Source: Pseudoduganella umbonata (GTDB taxonomy: Bacteria > Pseudomonadota > Gammaproteobacteria > Burkholderiales > Burkholderiaceae_D). From it: DNA of 64,000 bases. This document shows, piece after piece, positions 52,184 to 60,066 of the stretch. Location of the stretch: the NCBI RefSeq assembly GCF_014192225.1, contig NZ_JACHXS010000009.1, positions 124,001 to 188,000 on the forward strand, given 5' to 3'. Positions within the stretch are counted from its first letter, which is position 1. Each line of letters opens with the position of its first letter. Under the pieces are notes generated by a model. It saw only the letters and a program-made list of their open reading frames with translations. It ran no database searches and had not been told where the DNA came from. A program made the position numbers and the translations under genes.

Positions 52184-53098
52184 ATGGTCGATCCGCTTGC
52201 AGAAGTCATTACGCTGCTGAAGCCACGGACAGTGTTCTCGAAGGTGGTCAGCGGTGCCGGATCCTGGGCCGTACGCTATCCGGAATTTGGCGAACCGAGC
52301 TTTTGCGCAATGCTCGACGGCGAGTGCACCCTTGCCGTGGAAGGCCAGCAACCTGTCCTGCTGAAAGCTGGCGACTTCGTCCTGCTGCCCGCCACGCCAG
52401 GCTTCACCTTATCAAGCTCCGACACGGTTATTCCGATCCTGATGGATCCGGCGTCGGCCGCGGCGCGCGGGAATCAGCTCCGCCACGGCAGGCAGGACGG
52501 CCCCGTCGAGACACGCATGCTTGGCGGCTATTTCGCCTTCGATTCCCCGGATTCCGCCCTGTTGGTATCGCTTCTGCCGGCGCTGATGCATGTCAGGGGT
52601 GTCGAGCGGCTGAAGCTATTGGTGCAGATGGTCAGGGATGAGTCGCTTCAGCATCAGCCAGGCCGGGAGCTGGTGCTCGGCAGGCTTGTCGAGATCCTGC
52701 TCGTCGAGACGCTGCGCTCGACATCCAGCCATGCCGCAGCACCCGGACTGCTCCTCGGCCTTGCCGACCCGCGCCTGGGCGCGGCGATCCGGCATATGCA
52801 CGAGAACCCGCAATATCCGTGGACGGTGGGTGAACTTGCCGTGAAGGCTGCACTGTCGCGATCGGCCTTTTTCGACCGTTTCTCGCGTGGTGTCGGCATG
52901 GCGCCGATGGAGTACCTGCTGACGTGGCGCATGGCGCTCGCAAAAGACCTTTTGCGCCAGAAAAAGTTTGCCCTTGTTGAAATCGCCGAAAAGATCGGCT
53001 ACGGCTCGGCGAGCAGTTTCAGCACGGCCTTCAGCCGGCATGTCGGCATCCCGCCGGGTGCGTATGGGTTGACGGCTACAGCCAGCGCGCCTTCCTGA
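52184..53098 (+). CDS. AraC-family transcriptional regulator with cupin-type sensor domain
   Basis: A 304-residue regulator. Residues 1 to about 190 are an AraC_binding/cupin_6-type sensor domain with LDGECTLAVEGQQPVLLKAGDFVLLPATPGF. The C-terminal 100 residues hold the two helix-turn-helix motifs: WTVGELAVKAALSRSAFFDRFSRGVGMAPMEYLLTWRMALAKDLL and FALVEIAEKIGYGSASSFSTAFSRHVGIPPGAY. The pairing with a divergent SDR is a recurrent arrangement in which the regulator activates the oxidoreductase in response to its substrate or a stress (inference). Its 3' end overlaps convergent corA by 23 bases. Confidence 0.93.
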   Translation: MVDPLAEVITLLKPRTVFSKVVSGAGSWAVRYPEFGEPSFCAMLDGECTLAVEGQQPVLLKAGDFVLLPATPGFTLSSSDTVIPILMDPASAAARGNQLRHGRQDGPVETRMLGGYFAFDSPDSALLVSLLPALMHVRGVERLKLLVQMVRDESLQHQPGRELVLGRLVEILLVETLRSTSSHAAAPGLLLGLADPRLGAAIRHMHENPQYPWTVGELAVKAALSRSAFFDRFSRGVGMAPMEYLLTWRMALAKDLLRQKKFALVEIAEKIGYGSASSFSTAFSRHVGIPPGAYGLTATASAPS

Positions 53099-54041
53099 AG
53101 CGGCGATACAGGTAGAAACACACCGAGAACATCGCCGCCAGCGCCAGCGGGTAGCCGTATTTTGATTTGAGTTCGGGCATGAACTCGAAGTTCATGCCCC
53201 AGATGCCGGCGAATGCTGTCAATACGCCGAAGATCGCGGCCCATGCCGCGAGGCGCTTGTTCACTTCCCCTTCCTCCAGCGCGATCATCGACAGGTTCAC
53301 CTGGATCGCCGTGGCGATGGTGTCGCGGATCGAGTCGAGGATGCCGTTGATGCTTGCCAGGTGATCGTGCACATCGCGGAAGTATTCCTGGCTGTTCGCG
53401 CACACCTCTGGCACCCGGCCGCCATGCAGCTTGCCGATCGCGTCGAGCAGCGGCGCCACCGCGTGACGCAGGATCATCACCTTGCGCTTCAGGTCATACA
53501 GCTGCTCGATGTTGTCGCGCTGCGAGGTGCCGGCAAAGATGCGCTCCTCGATCTGCTCGAGCTCGGATTCCAGCGCATTCACCAGCGGGAAATAGCGGTC
53601 GACCGCGGCATCCATCAGCGCATACAGCACGAAGCCCGCGCCGTGCCGCAGCAGGTGCGGCTCACGCTCGGCACGGGCGCGCACGCCCATCATGTCGTGG
53701 GTACTGTTCTGGCGCGACGACAGCACGTAGTTCCGGCCGACGAAGATGTCGATCTCGCCCAGCACGAGCTCGTCGCCCTGCTGCTCGACGGTCTTGACGA
53801 CGACGAACAGCGAATCGCCGTATTCCTCGATCTTGGGGCGCTGGTGGCCGCGCTGGGCATCTTCGACAGCCAGCTCGTGCAGGCCGAACTCCGCCTGCAT
53901 TTGCGCCAGCTCGGCCGGCGACGCATCGCGCATCGCCACCCAGACGAAGGTATCGTCGCGGGCCAGGTAGTCGCTGATGCCGGCCACCGGCAGGTCGGCC
54001 AGCTTGCGGCCATTGCGGTAGGCGACGCAGTTGATCAGCAT
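53076..54041 (-). CDS. corA: CorA-family divalent metal ion transporter
   Basis: A 321-residue inner-membrane protein. It has a long cytoplasmic N-terminal domain (acidic and helical, with the willow-helix region LESELEQIEERIFAGTSQRDNIEQLYDLKRKV). Two C-terminal membrane helices follow, joined by the CorA selectivity motif GIWGMNFEFMPEL, and the tail is basic (RRFRKARWL). The pentameric channel imports Mg2+, or Co2+/Ni2+. MPEL after GMN supports a CorA rather than a ZntB role. The ribosome-binding site is weak. It is preceded on the same strand by a terminator at 54069-54100, so it is separate from ntrC. Confidence 0.93.
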   Translation of the reverse strand: MLINCVAYRNGRKLADLPVAGISDYLARDDTFVWVAMRDASPAELAQMQAEFGLHELAVEDAQRGHQRPKIEEYGDSLFVVVKTVEQQGDELVLGEIDIFVGRNYVLSSRQNSTHDMMGVRARAEREPHLLRHGAGFVLYALMDAAVDRYFPLVNALESELEQIEERIFAGTSQRDNIEQLYDLKRKVMILRHAVAPLLDAIGKLHGGRVPEVCANSQEYFRDVHDHLASINGILDSIRDTIATAIQVNLSMIALEEGEVNKRLAAWAAIFGVLTAFAGIWGMNFEFMPELKSKYGYPLALAAMFSVCFYLYRRFRKARWL

Positions 54042-54068
54042 GAAGATGCAGCGGTGATACGTTTCAAG

Positions 54069-54100
54069 AAAAAAGCTCCAGGTGGCGACACCGGGAGCTT
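54069..54100 (-). terminator. Intrinsic terminator downstream of ntrC
   Basis: On the minus strand AAGCTCC-c-GGTG-tcgc-CACC-t-GGAGCTTTTTTC forms an 11-pair hairpin with a central mismatch, followed by six T residues. It ends transcription coming from ntrC across the palindromic repeat, before corA. Confidence 0.88.
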
Positions 54101-54172
54101 ACCTGAATTTCCGCCACGGCCGGCTTCCAATGCCTGCTGCCGCCCCCCCCCGGAGCGCTGCGCAGATGAAAC

Positions 54173-54244
54173 AAAAAAAAACCGGTGACAGACACCAGTT
54201 TTTTTGAAATGTTTCCAGAAAACCGGTGTCTGTCACCGGTTTTC
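54173..54244. repeat. Dispersed palindromic repeat pair between corA and ntrC
   Basis: Two hairpins with opposite core orientation: ACCGGTGACAGACACCAGT (one arm mismatch) at 54181 and ACCGGTGTCTGTCACCGGT at 54222. They are joined by GAAATGTTTCCAGAAA. A nine-A run precedes and a nine-C tract lies 25 bases further left. Located immediately 3' of ntrC. Confidence 0.88.
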
Positions 54245-54268
54245 GTCTGCGCACGCTCCGGCCGCGGG

Positions 54269-55786
54269 TCAATCCTCTTTTGCCCCGTCGATTCCCAGCT
54301 CGGCGATCTTGCGCGTGATCGTGTTGCGTCCGATCCCCAGCCGCACGGCGGCATCGTTCTTGCGCCCGTGCGTGTACTTCAGGGCGGTGCGGATCAGTGC
54401 CGATTCGAACTGCCGGCCCAGTACGTCCATCACGTCCTGCTGGCCGTCGGACAGCATCGTGGCCGCCTGCAGCTCCAGCAGCGACAGCCAGCCGTCCGGG
54501 CCGGGCGCGGCGGGTGCGCCGGCGATGGCCGAAACGTGATGAGAAGCGTGATGTGAAGCGTGATGCGAACCGTGATGCGACGCGTTGTGCGCCGCCGGCA
54601 CCGGCAGCTCGGGCGCGGCCTGCATTGCGCTCTGCCCTTCGGACAGTTCCAGCGGCAGGTCCTTCACCTCCACCGTCTGGCCGGGCGCCATCACGGTGAT
54701 CCAGTTGCACAGGTTTTCCAGCTGGCGCACATTGCCCGGCAGGTCCAGGCTTTGCAGGAAAGCCAGCGCGGCTTCGCTCATGCGCTTGGTTTCCACGCCG
54801 AGCTGCCGGGCGCTCTGCACCAGGAAATGGCGCACCAGAATGGGGATGTCCTCCCTGCGTTCGCGCAAACTAGGCAGGCGCAGCCGGATCACGTTCAGGC
54901 GGTGGAACAAGTCTTCGCGGAACAGGCCGTCGCGCACGCGCTGCTCGAGGTTCTGGTGCGTGGCCGTGATCACGCGCACGTTCGCCTTCAGCGGCTGGTG
55001 GCCGCCGACGCGATAGAAGTGCCCGTCGGACAGCACGCGCAGCAGGCGCGTCTGCAGGTCGAACGGCATGTCGCCGATTTCGTCGAGGAACAGCGTGCCG
55101 TTCTCGGCCTGCTCGAAGCGGCCGCGCCGGGTCGCCTGGGCACCGGTGAACGCACCCCGCTCGTGGCCGAACAGTTCCGATTCCAGCAGGTCTTTGGGGA
55201 TCGCCGCGGTGTTCAGCGCGATGAACGGCTGCTGCGCGCGCGGGCTGTGCTTGTGCAGTGCCCGCGCCACCAGCTCCTTGCCGGAACCCGATTCGCCGGT
55301 GATCAATACCGTCACGTTCGACTGCGACAGGCGGCCGATGGCGCGGAACACCTCCTGCATCGCCGGCGCCTGGCCGAGGATCTCGGGGGTATCGGCAGGG
55401 CCCGATTCCACGCTGGCTTCGCGCAGGCTTTCATCGAGGGCACGGCGGATCAGTTCGACGGCCTTGTCGATGTCGAACGGCTTCGCCAGGTATTCGAAGG
55501 CGCCGCCCTGGAAGGCCGCCACGGCCGAATCCAGGTCGGAAAACGCGGTGATGATGATGACGGGCAGGCCCGGCAGCCGCGATTTCACAAGCGACAGCAG
55601 GTCGAGCCCGGAGTCGCCCGGCATGCGGATATCGGAGACGAGCACCTGGGGCGTCTCGTACTCCAGCGCGGCGATCGCATCGCGTGCGTTGGCAAAACTC
55701 TTGGTGGCGAGGTTTTCCCGCGCCAGCGCTTTTTCCAGTACCCAGCGGATCGATTCGTCGTCGTCGACAATCCAGATTGGCTTCAT
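54269..55786 (-). CDS. ntrC: Nitrogen regulation response regulator NtrC
   Basis: A 505-residue sigma-54 activator. The receiver domain has acidic pocket DDD at 8-10, phospho-acceptor D52 in LVSDIRMPG and Lys in LAKPFD. The central AAA+ domain has Walker A GESGSGKE, the sigma-54-contacting GAFTGA loop intact, and Walker B LFLDEIGDMP. The C-terminal Fis-type helix-turn-helix is NDAAVRLGIGRNTITRKIAELG. Between AAA+ and DNA-binding domains is a linker with nine histidines (about residues 397-417), absent from typical NtrC. It follows ntrB by 59 bases on the same strand. Phosphorylated by NtrB under nitrogen limitation, it would activate glnA from the enhancer-like sites at 59182-59254. Confidence 0.96.
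   Translation of the reverse strand: MKPIWIVDDDESIRWVLEKALARENLATKSFANARDAIAALEYETPQVLVSDIRMPGDSGLDLLSLVKSRLPGLPVIIITAFSDLDSAVAAFQGGAFEYLAKPFDIDKAVELIRRALDESLREASVESGPADTPEILGQAPAMQEVFRAIGRLSQSNVTVLITGESGSGKELVARALHKHSPRAQQPFIALNTAAIPKDLLESELFGHERGAFTGAQATRRGRFEQAENGTLFLDEIGDMPFDLQTRLLRVLSDGHFYRVGGHQPLKANVRVITATHQNLEQRVRDGLFREDLFHRLNVIRLRLPSLRERREDIPILVRHFLVQSARQLGVETKRMSEAALAFLQSLDLPGNVRQLENLCNWITVMAPGQTVEVKDLPLELSEGQSAMQAAPELPVPAAHNASHHGSHHASHHASHHVSAIAGAPAAPGPDGWLSLLELQAATMLSDGQQDVMDVLGRQFESALIRTALKYTHGRKNDAAVRLGIGRNTITRKIAELGIDGAKED
54535..54582 (-). repeat. 12-base tandem repeat coding a His-rich linker in NtrC
   Basis: Four consecutive 12-base units of the type CGTGATGYGAAG (plus-strand reading) encode SHHG/SHHA/SHHA/SHHV on the minus strand. 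The repeat preserves the frame and encodes paired histidines every four residues. Confidence 0.9.
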
Positions 55787-55845
55787 ATGTAATGTGCTTC
55801 CCGCAATTTGGATTCATCAGGGACTTCGATCGCACCCTCCCCGGC

Positions 55846-56967
55846 TTATGGCAGGGGCAGCAGGATGCGGAAGTCCGTAAAGCCGGGCCTGCTTTCGCAT
55901 TCGATGACGCCCATGTGCTGGTGCACGAAGGTTTGCGCCAACGTCAAACCCAGGCCGCTACCGCCATCGCGCCCCGATACCAGCGGGTAGAAGATGCGGT
56001 CGCGGATCTGGGGCGGAATGCCCGGTCCGTTATCGATGATATGCAAATCTAATGCCAGGTTATAACGGACCTTGGCCAGCGTGACCTGGCGCGCCACCCG
56101 CGTCTTGAAGGTGATCTGCGCATCGCCGCTTTCCACCCGGCCGGCCAGCGCCTGCGCCGCATTGTGGGCGATGTTCAGCACGGTCTGGATCAGCTGTTCC
56201 TTGTCGCCGCGGAACTCGGGCAGCGACGCGTCGTAATCGCGCACGATGGCCAGGCCGGCGGGAAACTCGGCCAGGATCAGGCTGCGCACGCGCTCGAGCA
56301 CTTCGTGGATGTTGACGTCGCCCACGATGTGCGGGCGGCGGTGCGGCGCCAGCAGCCGGTCGACCAGCGTCTGCAGCCGGTCCGCTTCCTTGATGATGAC
56401 CTGCGTGTATTCGCGCAGCTGCTGCAGGTGCAGCGGCGGCAGCTCCATCTCGAGCAGCTGGGCCGCGCCGCGGATGCCGCCGAGCGGATTCTTGATTTCA
56501 TGGGCCAGGTTGCGGATCAGTTCCTTGTTGACCTGGCTCTGGTCCAGCAGGCGCTCTTCGCGGTCCAGCTTCATCTGCTGCACGGTCTCGCGCAGCTCGA
56601 GCAGCACGTTGCCGTCCGGCTCGTCCATCGCGCTGGCGATCGCATGCACGTGCAGCGGTTCGCGGGCCGGACGCTCCAGTGTCAGCTCCTGCCGCAAGTC
56701 GGAGAACTTGTGGGCGCGCGCCTGCGCGATCACATGCTCGAATTCGGCGGGATTGGAAAACAGGTCGCACAGCCGCTGGCGCGACAGGGCCTTCAGCGAG
56801 CTTTCCAGCATGTTCTCGGCCGCCGCGTTGGCGAAGGCGATGCGGCCCTCGGCATCGACGATCACCACCGCCGAGGCCAGCAGGTCGAGGCCCGCGAGCG
56901 TGTGCGAACGCGGGATGGCACCCGCCGCCGCAGCCGCGGCACGGGCGATATTGGTCACAATTTTCAT
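55846..56967 (-). CDS. ntrB: Nitrogen regulation sensor histidine kinase NtrB
   Basis: A 373-residue soluble kinase/phosphatase that, with PII, controls NtrC phosphorylation. An N-terminal PAS-like domain (about 25-130) has LLASAVVIVDAEGRIAFANAAAENML. The H-box is NLAHEIKNPLGGIRGAAQLLE with phospho-accepting H156. ATP-binding motifs follow: N-box NIAHNAAQAL, G1 DNGPGIPPQIRDRIFYPLVS and G2 GGSGLGLTLAQTFV. Its ATG overlaps the stop of the preceding DUF4124 gene (ATGA), and ntrC follows. No membrane segment, consistent with NtrB. The poly-Ala stretch at residues 9-15 is an odd feature of the N-terminus. Confidence 0.95.
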   Translation of the reverse strand: MKIVTNIARAAAAAAGAIPRSHTLAGLDLLASAVVIVDAEGRIAFANAAAENMLESSLKALSRQRLCDLFSNPAEFEHVIAQARAHKFSDLRQELTLERPAREPLHVHAIASAMDEPDGNVLLELRETVQQMKLDREERLLDQSQVNKELIRNLAHEIKNPLGGIRGAAQLLEMELPPLHLQQLREYTQVIIKEADRLQTLVDRLLAPHRRPHIVGDVNIHEVLERVRSLILAEFPAGLAIVRDYDASLPEFRGDKEQLIQTVLNIAHNAAQALAGRVESGDAQITFKTRVARQVTLAKVRYNLALDLHIIDNGPGIPPQIRDRIFYPLVSGRDGGSGLGLTLAQTFVHQHMGVIECESRPGFTDFRILLPLP

Positions 56968-57500
56968 CGTATGTTCGCGATCTCGCGCTGTAGTGCTGCC
57001 ACGTTCTGTTCCGAGCGGGCGATGGCGTCGCGCAGGCTGGCCACCCGCTCCTGGTACTTGGCATAGTTGCGCTCGTCGCCGCGCCGTTCCGGCTCGCCGT
57101 TGTTGTATTCACGGCGCAACTCGCCCAGTTTCTGTATTTCGGCGTTCAGTTCGTCGGTCAGGATCTGGCGGCGGTCGGCATCGCGGGCACGCTGTTCGGC
57201 CGTGTCGACGCGCGGAAAGCCGGCACGTGGTGCCGCACTTGCAGATGGGCCAGCGGAAGGACTTGCGGACGGGCTCGCGGACGGGCTCCCGGCCAGCGGC
57301 CGGGGGCGCGGTGCGCTTTCCCTCGGCGGCGGCGCTGGAATGGCCGCGCTCGGCAAATCCAGCAGCACGCATTGCTTGCCGCGCAGCTGGCGGTCCGTGT
57401 ATTCCTTGCGCCCTTCGGCGTCCGTGCAGCGGTAAATCTGCGCCGAAACACTGGCGGCGGCAGTGAACAAAACCAGTAACAACGAGCAGCGTGCGATCAT
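56964..57500 (-). CDS. DUF4124-domain secreted protein of unknown function
   Basis: A 178-residue protein. MIARCSLLLVLFTAAASVSA is a signal peptide, followed by a DUF4124-like domain (QIYRCTDAEGRKEYTDRQLRGKQC, with two cysteines). A Pro/Ser/Ala low-complexity linker with SPSASPSASPSAGPSAS (about residues 73-89) and a C-terminal charged coiled-coil region (about 105-178) complete it. The ATG at 57500 is chosen because the signal peptide starts there; the extra 15 codons upstream would run into the terminator at 57522. It overlaps ntrB by 4 bases and is therefore translationally coupled to it, a placement between glnA and ntrB often seen in betaproteobacteria. Function unknown; probably periplasmic. 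Confidence 0.85.
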   Translation of the reverse strand: MIARCSLLLVLFTAAASVSAQIYRCTDAEGRKEYTDRQLRGKQCVLLDLPSAAIPAPPPRESAPRPRPLAGSPSASPSASPSAGPSASAAPRAGFPRVDTAEQRARDADRRQILTDELNAEIQKLGELRREYNNGEPERRGDERNYAKYQERVASLRDAIARSEQNVAALQREIANIR

Positions 57501-57521
57501 GCCCCGACTATACAACAACCG

Positions 57522-57558
57522 AAAAAAAACGCGGGGATGGCTCAAGCCCTCCCCGCGC
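57522..57558 (-). terminator. Terminator between glnA and the DUF4124-ntrBC genes
   Basis: GCGGGGA, 14 bases, TCCCCGC and eight T residues on the minus strand, 40 bases after glnA. As in the enteric glnALG operon, it would make glnA the major product and allow limited readthrough into ntrBC, or separate the two units. Confidence 0.88.
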
Positions 57559-57597
57559 TGTCTTGCTACCGGTTCATGACTTCCGGCAGCGTCGCCA

Positions 57598-59013
57598 TTA
57601 CAGCGAGTAGTACATGTCGAACTCGACCGGGTGCGTCGTCTGGCGCATGCGGGTCACTTCCGTCATCTTCAGTTCGATGTAGGCATCGATCATCGAATCG
57701 GTGAACACGCCGCCGCGGGTCAGGAACTCGCGGTCCTTGTTCAGGTGATCCAGCGCTTCTTCCAGCGATGCGCAGACGGTCGGGATCAGCGCGTCTTCTT
57801 CCGGCGGCAGGTGGTACAGGTCTTTCGACGCTGCTTCGCCCGGGTGGATCTTGTTCTGCACGCCGTCCAGGCCGGCCATCATCAGTGCGGCGAAGCACAG
57901 GTACGGGTTGGCCAGCGGATCCGGGAAGCGCGTCTCGATGCGGCGGCCTTTCGGGTTCGCCACGTGCGGGATGCGGATCGATGCGGAACGGTTGCGTGCC
58001 GAGTAGGCCAGCTTCACCGGTGCTTCGTAGCCAGGTACCAGGCGCTTGTACGAGTTGGTGCCCGGGTTGGTGATCGCGTTCAGCGCCTTGGCGTGCTTGA
58101 TGATGCCGCCGATGTAGTACAGCGCGAAGTCGGACAGGCCGGCATAGCCGTCGCCGGCGAACAGGTTCTTGCCGTCTTTCCAGATCGACTGGTGCACGTG
58201 CATGCCCGAGCCGTTGTCGCCCACGACCGGCTTCGGCATGAAGGTGGCGGTCTTGCCGTAGCTGTGCGCCACGTTCCAGATCACGTACTTCATGTTCTGC
58301 GTCCAGTCGGCGCGCTCGACCAGCGTCGAGAAACGGGTGCCGATCTCATTCTGGCCGGCGCCGGCCACTTCGTGGTGGTGCACTTCGACCGGGATGCCCA
58401 TCGATTCGAGGATCAGGCACATTTCCGAGCGCATGTCCTGGAACGAATCGACCGGAGGCACCGGGAAGTAGCCGCCCTTGACGGTCGGACGGTGGCCGCT
58501 GTTGCCGCCTTCGATGTCCTTGTCGGTCGACCACGACGCTTCGTCGGAGTCGATCTTGACCATCGCGCCGGACATGTCGATCTTCCACTTCACGGAGTCG
58601 AAGATGAAGAATTCCGGTTCCGGGCCGAAGTAGGCGGTATCGCCCAGGCCGGACGACTTCAGGTAGGCTTCGGCGCGCTTGGCGATCGAGCGCGGGTCGC
58701 GGTCGTAGCCCTTGCCGTCCGACGGTTCGATCACGTCGCACTGCATGAACAGCGTGGTCTCTTCGAAGAACGGGTCGATGTTGGCCGTGGTCGGGTCCGG
58801 CATCAGCAGCATGTCCGATGCTTCAATGCCTTTCCAGCCTGCAATGGAAGAACCGTCGAAGGCGTGGCCGCTTTCGAACTTGTCGATATCGAAGTGGGAG
58901 ACGGGCACGGTCACGTGCTGCTCTTTACCACGGGTATCGGCGAAACGGAAATCAATGAACTTGACTTCGTTGTCTTTAACCAATTGCAGGACTTCTTCGG
59001 CGGTGCGTGCCAT
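57598..59013 (-). CDS. glnA: Glutamine synthetase type I
   Basis: A 471-residue dodecameric enzyme making glutamine from glutamate, ammonia and ATP. Signatures are the latch loop FDGSSIAGWKGI, the metal- and ATP-binding YFGPEPEFFIFD, HHHEVAGAGQNEI, KPVVGDNGSGMHVHQS, the ATP loop NPGTNSYKRLVPGYEAP, and the adenylylation site KDLYHLPPEE with Tyr400, the target of GlnE. TAGGAGA before the ATG at 59013 decides the start; a longer frame begins 12 codons upstream, without support. Expression is probably from the sigma-54 promoter at 59076-59092 under NtrC. Confidence 0.97.
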   Translation of the reverse strand: MARTAEEVLQLVKDNEVKFIDFRFADTRGKEQHVTVPVSHFDIDKFESGHAFDGSSIAGWKGIEASDMLLMPDPTTANIDPFFEETTLFMQCDVIEPSDGKGYDRDPRSIAKRAEAYLKSSGLGDTAYFGPEPEFFIFDSVKWKIDMSGAMVKIDSDEASWSTDKDIEGGNSGHRPTVKGGYFPVPPVDSFQDMRSEMCLILESMGIPVEVHHHEVAGAGQNEIGTRFSTLVERADWTQNMKYVIWNVAHSYGKTATFMPKPVVGDNGSGMHVHQSIWKDGKNLFAGDGYAGLSDFALYYIGGIIKHAKALNAITNPGTNSYKRLVPGYEAPVKLAYSARNRSASIRIPHVANPKGRRIETRFPDPLANPYLCFAALMMAGLDGVQNKIHPGEAASKDLYHLPPEEDALIPTVCASLEEALDHLNKDREFLTRGGVFTDSMIDAYIELKMTEVTRMRQTTHPVEFDMYYSL

Positions 59014-59075
59014 TACGTATCTCCTAAGTGAAAAGGGCTGCCGGCACATGGTGCGGCGGAAACTCGCATGTCTTT

Positions 59076-59092
59076 ATGCAGGAAGTGTGCCA
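59076..59092 (-). promoter_or_regulatory. Sigma-54 (-24/-12) promoter of glnA
   Basis: TGGCACACTTCCTGCAT on the minus strand has GG and GC separated by exactly ten bases, matching the RpoN consensus TGGCAC-N5-TTGCA except for one T. The start would be near 59066, about 53 bases before the glnA ATG. Consistent with NtrC control. Confidence 0.88.
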
Positions 59093-59181
59093 GCACAAAG
59101 CATCTATCGATATGCGGCGACTTACATTGATCTTGCTCCCTACGGAAACTAAAATCGTCCGTACGGAAACTTGCGGCAAAT

Positions 59182-59254
59182 TGCACCAAGATTGCACATC
59201 CCGTTGATTGCCCAATTTTGGTGCGAGCTGGTTATTTTGCACCAACTTTGCGCG
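59182..59254. promoter_or_regulatory. Cluster of three NtrC-like sites between glnA and the rhodanese gene
   Basis: Three 17-base elements resemble the NtrC site TGCACCA-N3-TGGTGCA. TGCACCAAGATTGCACA lies at 59182-59198, TGCCCAATTTTGGTGCG at 59209-59225 and TGCACCAACTTTGCGCG at 59238-59254. The centre-to-centre spacings are 27 and 29 bases. They lie about 115-190 bases upstream of the predicted glnA start point, a normal enhancer distance. The second is the best two-sided match; the others have one perfect half. They also sit 95-170 bases upstream of the divergent rhodanese gene. Confidence 0.65.
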
Positions 59255-59349
59255 ATGCGCCCCAAAATGTAGCATGAATGTCCAGGCGGAATTTTTGCCT
59301 GAATTCATGCCTCCGACGATAGACACAGATCCTGAGGATTTAACGCCAA

Positions 59350-59805
59350 ATGAGCACCAACGACATTCTCGAGCGCGCCCGCGAACGCGGCAATGGCTTG
59401 CCCTATGCTGGCGCAGTCACGCCCCAGGAAGCACACGCCCTGATCCAGGACAACCCGGCCGTACGCCTCATCGATGTGCGCACCAACGCCGAACGCGACT
59501 GGGTCGGGCGCGTGGCAATCGACGATGCGCAGCATGGCGCTGTGCAGTGGAGTACCTATCCGGGCGGCGTGCCGAACTCGGACTTCGTCGAACAACTTGC
59601 CAGCATCGCCGGCAAGGACGACGTGCTGCTGTTCCTGTGCCGCTCCGGCGTGCGCTCGCGGCACGCCGCCAAGCTGGCCACCGAGAACGGCTATACGAAC
59701 AGCTTCGATATCCTGGAAGGCTTTGAAGGAGACAAGGATGCCGAGGGACACCGCAAGACGGTGGGCGGGTGGTGCAAGGCGGGCTTGCCCTGGGTGGGAG
59801 CTTAG
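59350..59805 (+). CDS. Single-domain rhodanese-like protein
   Basis: A 151-residue cytosolic protein with a rhodanese fold. VRLIDVRTNAERDWVGRV is the CH2A-type segment and LFLCRSGVRS holds the active-site cysteine and loop, with downstream ILEGFEGDKD and GWCKAGLPW. TGAGGA lies before the ATG. It could transfer sulfur from thiosulfate or an internal persulfide; the acceptor is unknown. It is transcribed divergently from glnA, sharing the 336-base control region with the NtrC-like sites. Confidence 0.92.
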   Translation: MSTNDILERARERGNGLPYAGAVTPQEAHALIQDNPAVRLIDVRTNAERDWVGRVAIDDAQHGAVQWSTYPGGVPNSDFVEQLASIAGKDDVLLFLCRSGVRSRHAAKLATENGYTNSFDILEGFEGDKDAEGHRKTVGGWCKAGLPWVGA

Positions 59806-59895
59806 CAGTCTAAAACATTGCCCGGAAAATCGGATCCGTTTTCTGCAGCGCCTGGATAAGGCGAATCGGCCCATATAAGCAGCACTTGAGCCGCT

Positions 59896-59979
59896 GGTGT
59901 CGGACACCTTCAGGTGTCGGACACCGGTTTTCTGCGGAAGAAACCGGTGTCCGACACCGAAAAGCTGGTGTCCGACACC
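59896..59979. repeat. Palindromic repeat array, core GGTGTCGGACACC type
   Basis: Four perfect 13-base palindromic cores: GGTGTCGGACACC at 59896 and 59913, and the complementary GGTGTCCGACACC at 59946 and 59967. The third sits in an ACCGGTGTCCGACACCG context with family-type GGTTTTCTGCGGAAGAAACC before it. It lies between the convergent ends of the rhodanese gene and TBDR 9. This is the third core variant of the dispersed family. The remainder of the gap (59806-60066) shows no gene. Confidence 0.88.
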
Positions 59980-60066
59980 AAGCCGCTACCGTTGGCGAAG
60001 CATCCAATGGAGCTAACTGAGCGGCATGGGTCCCGTTCCCATTTTCCGGGCAACTTTTGATGACGG

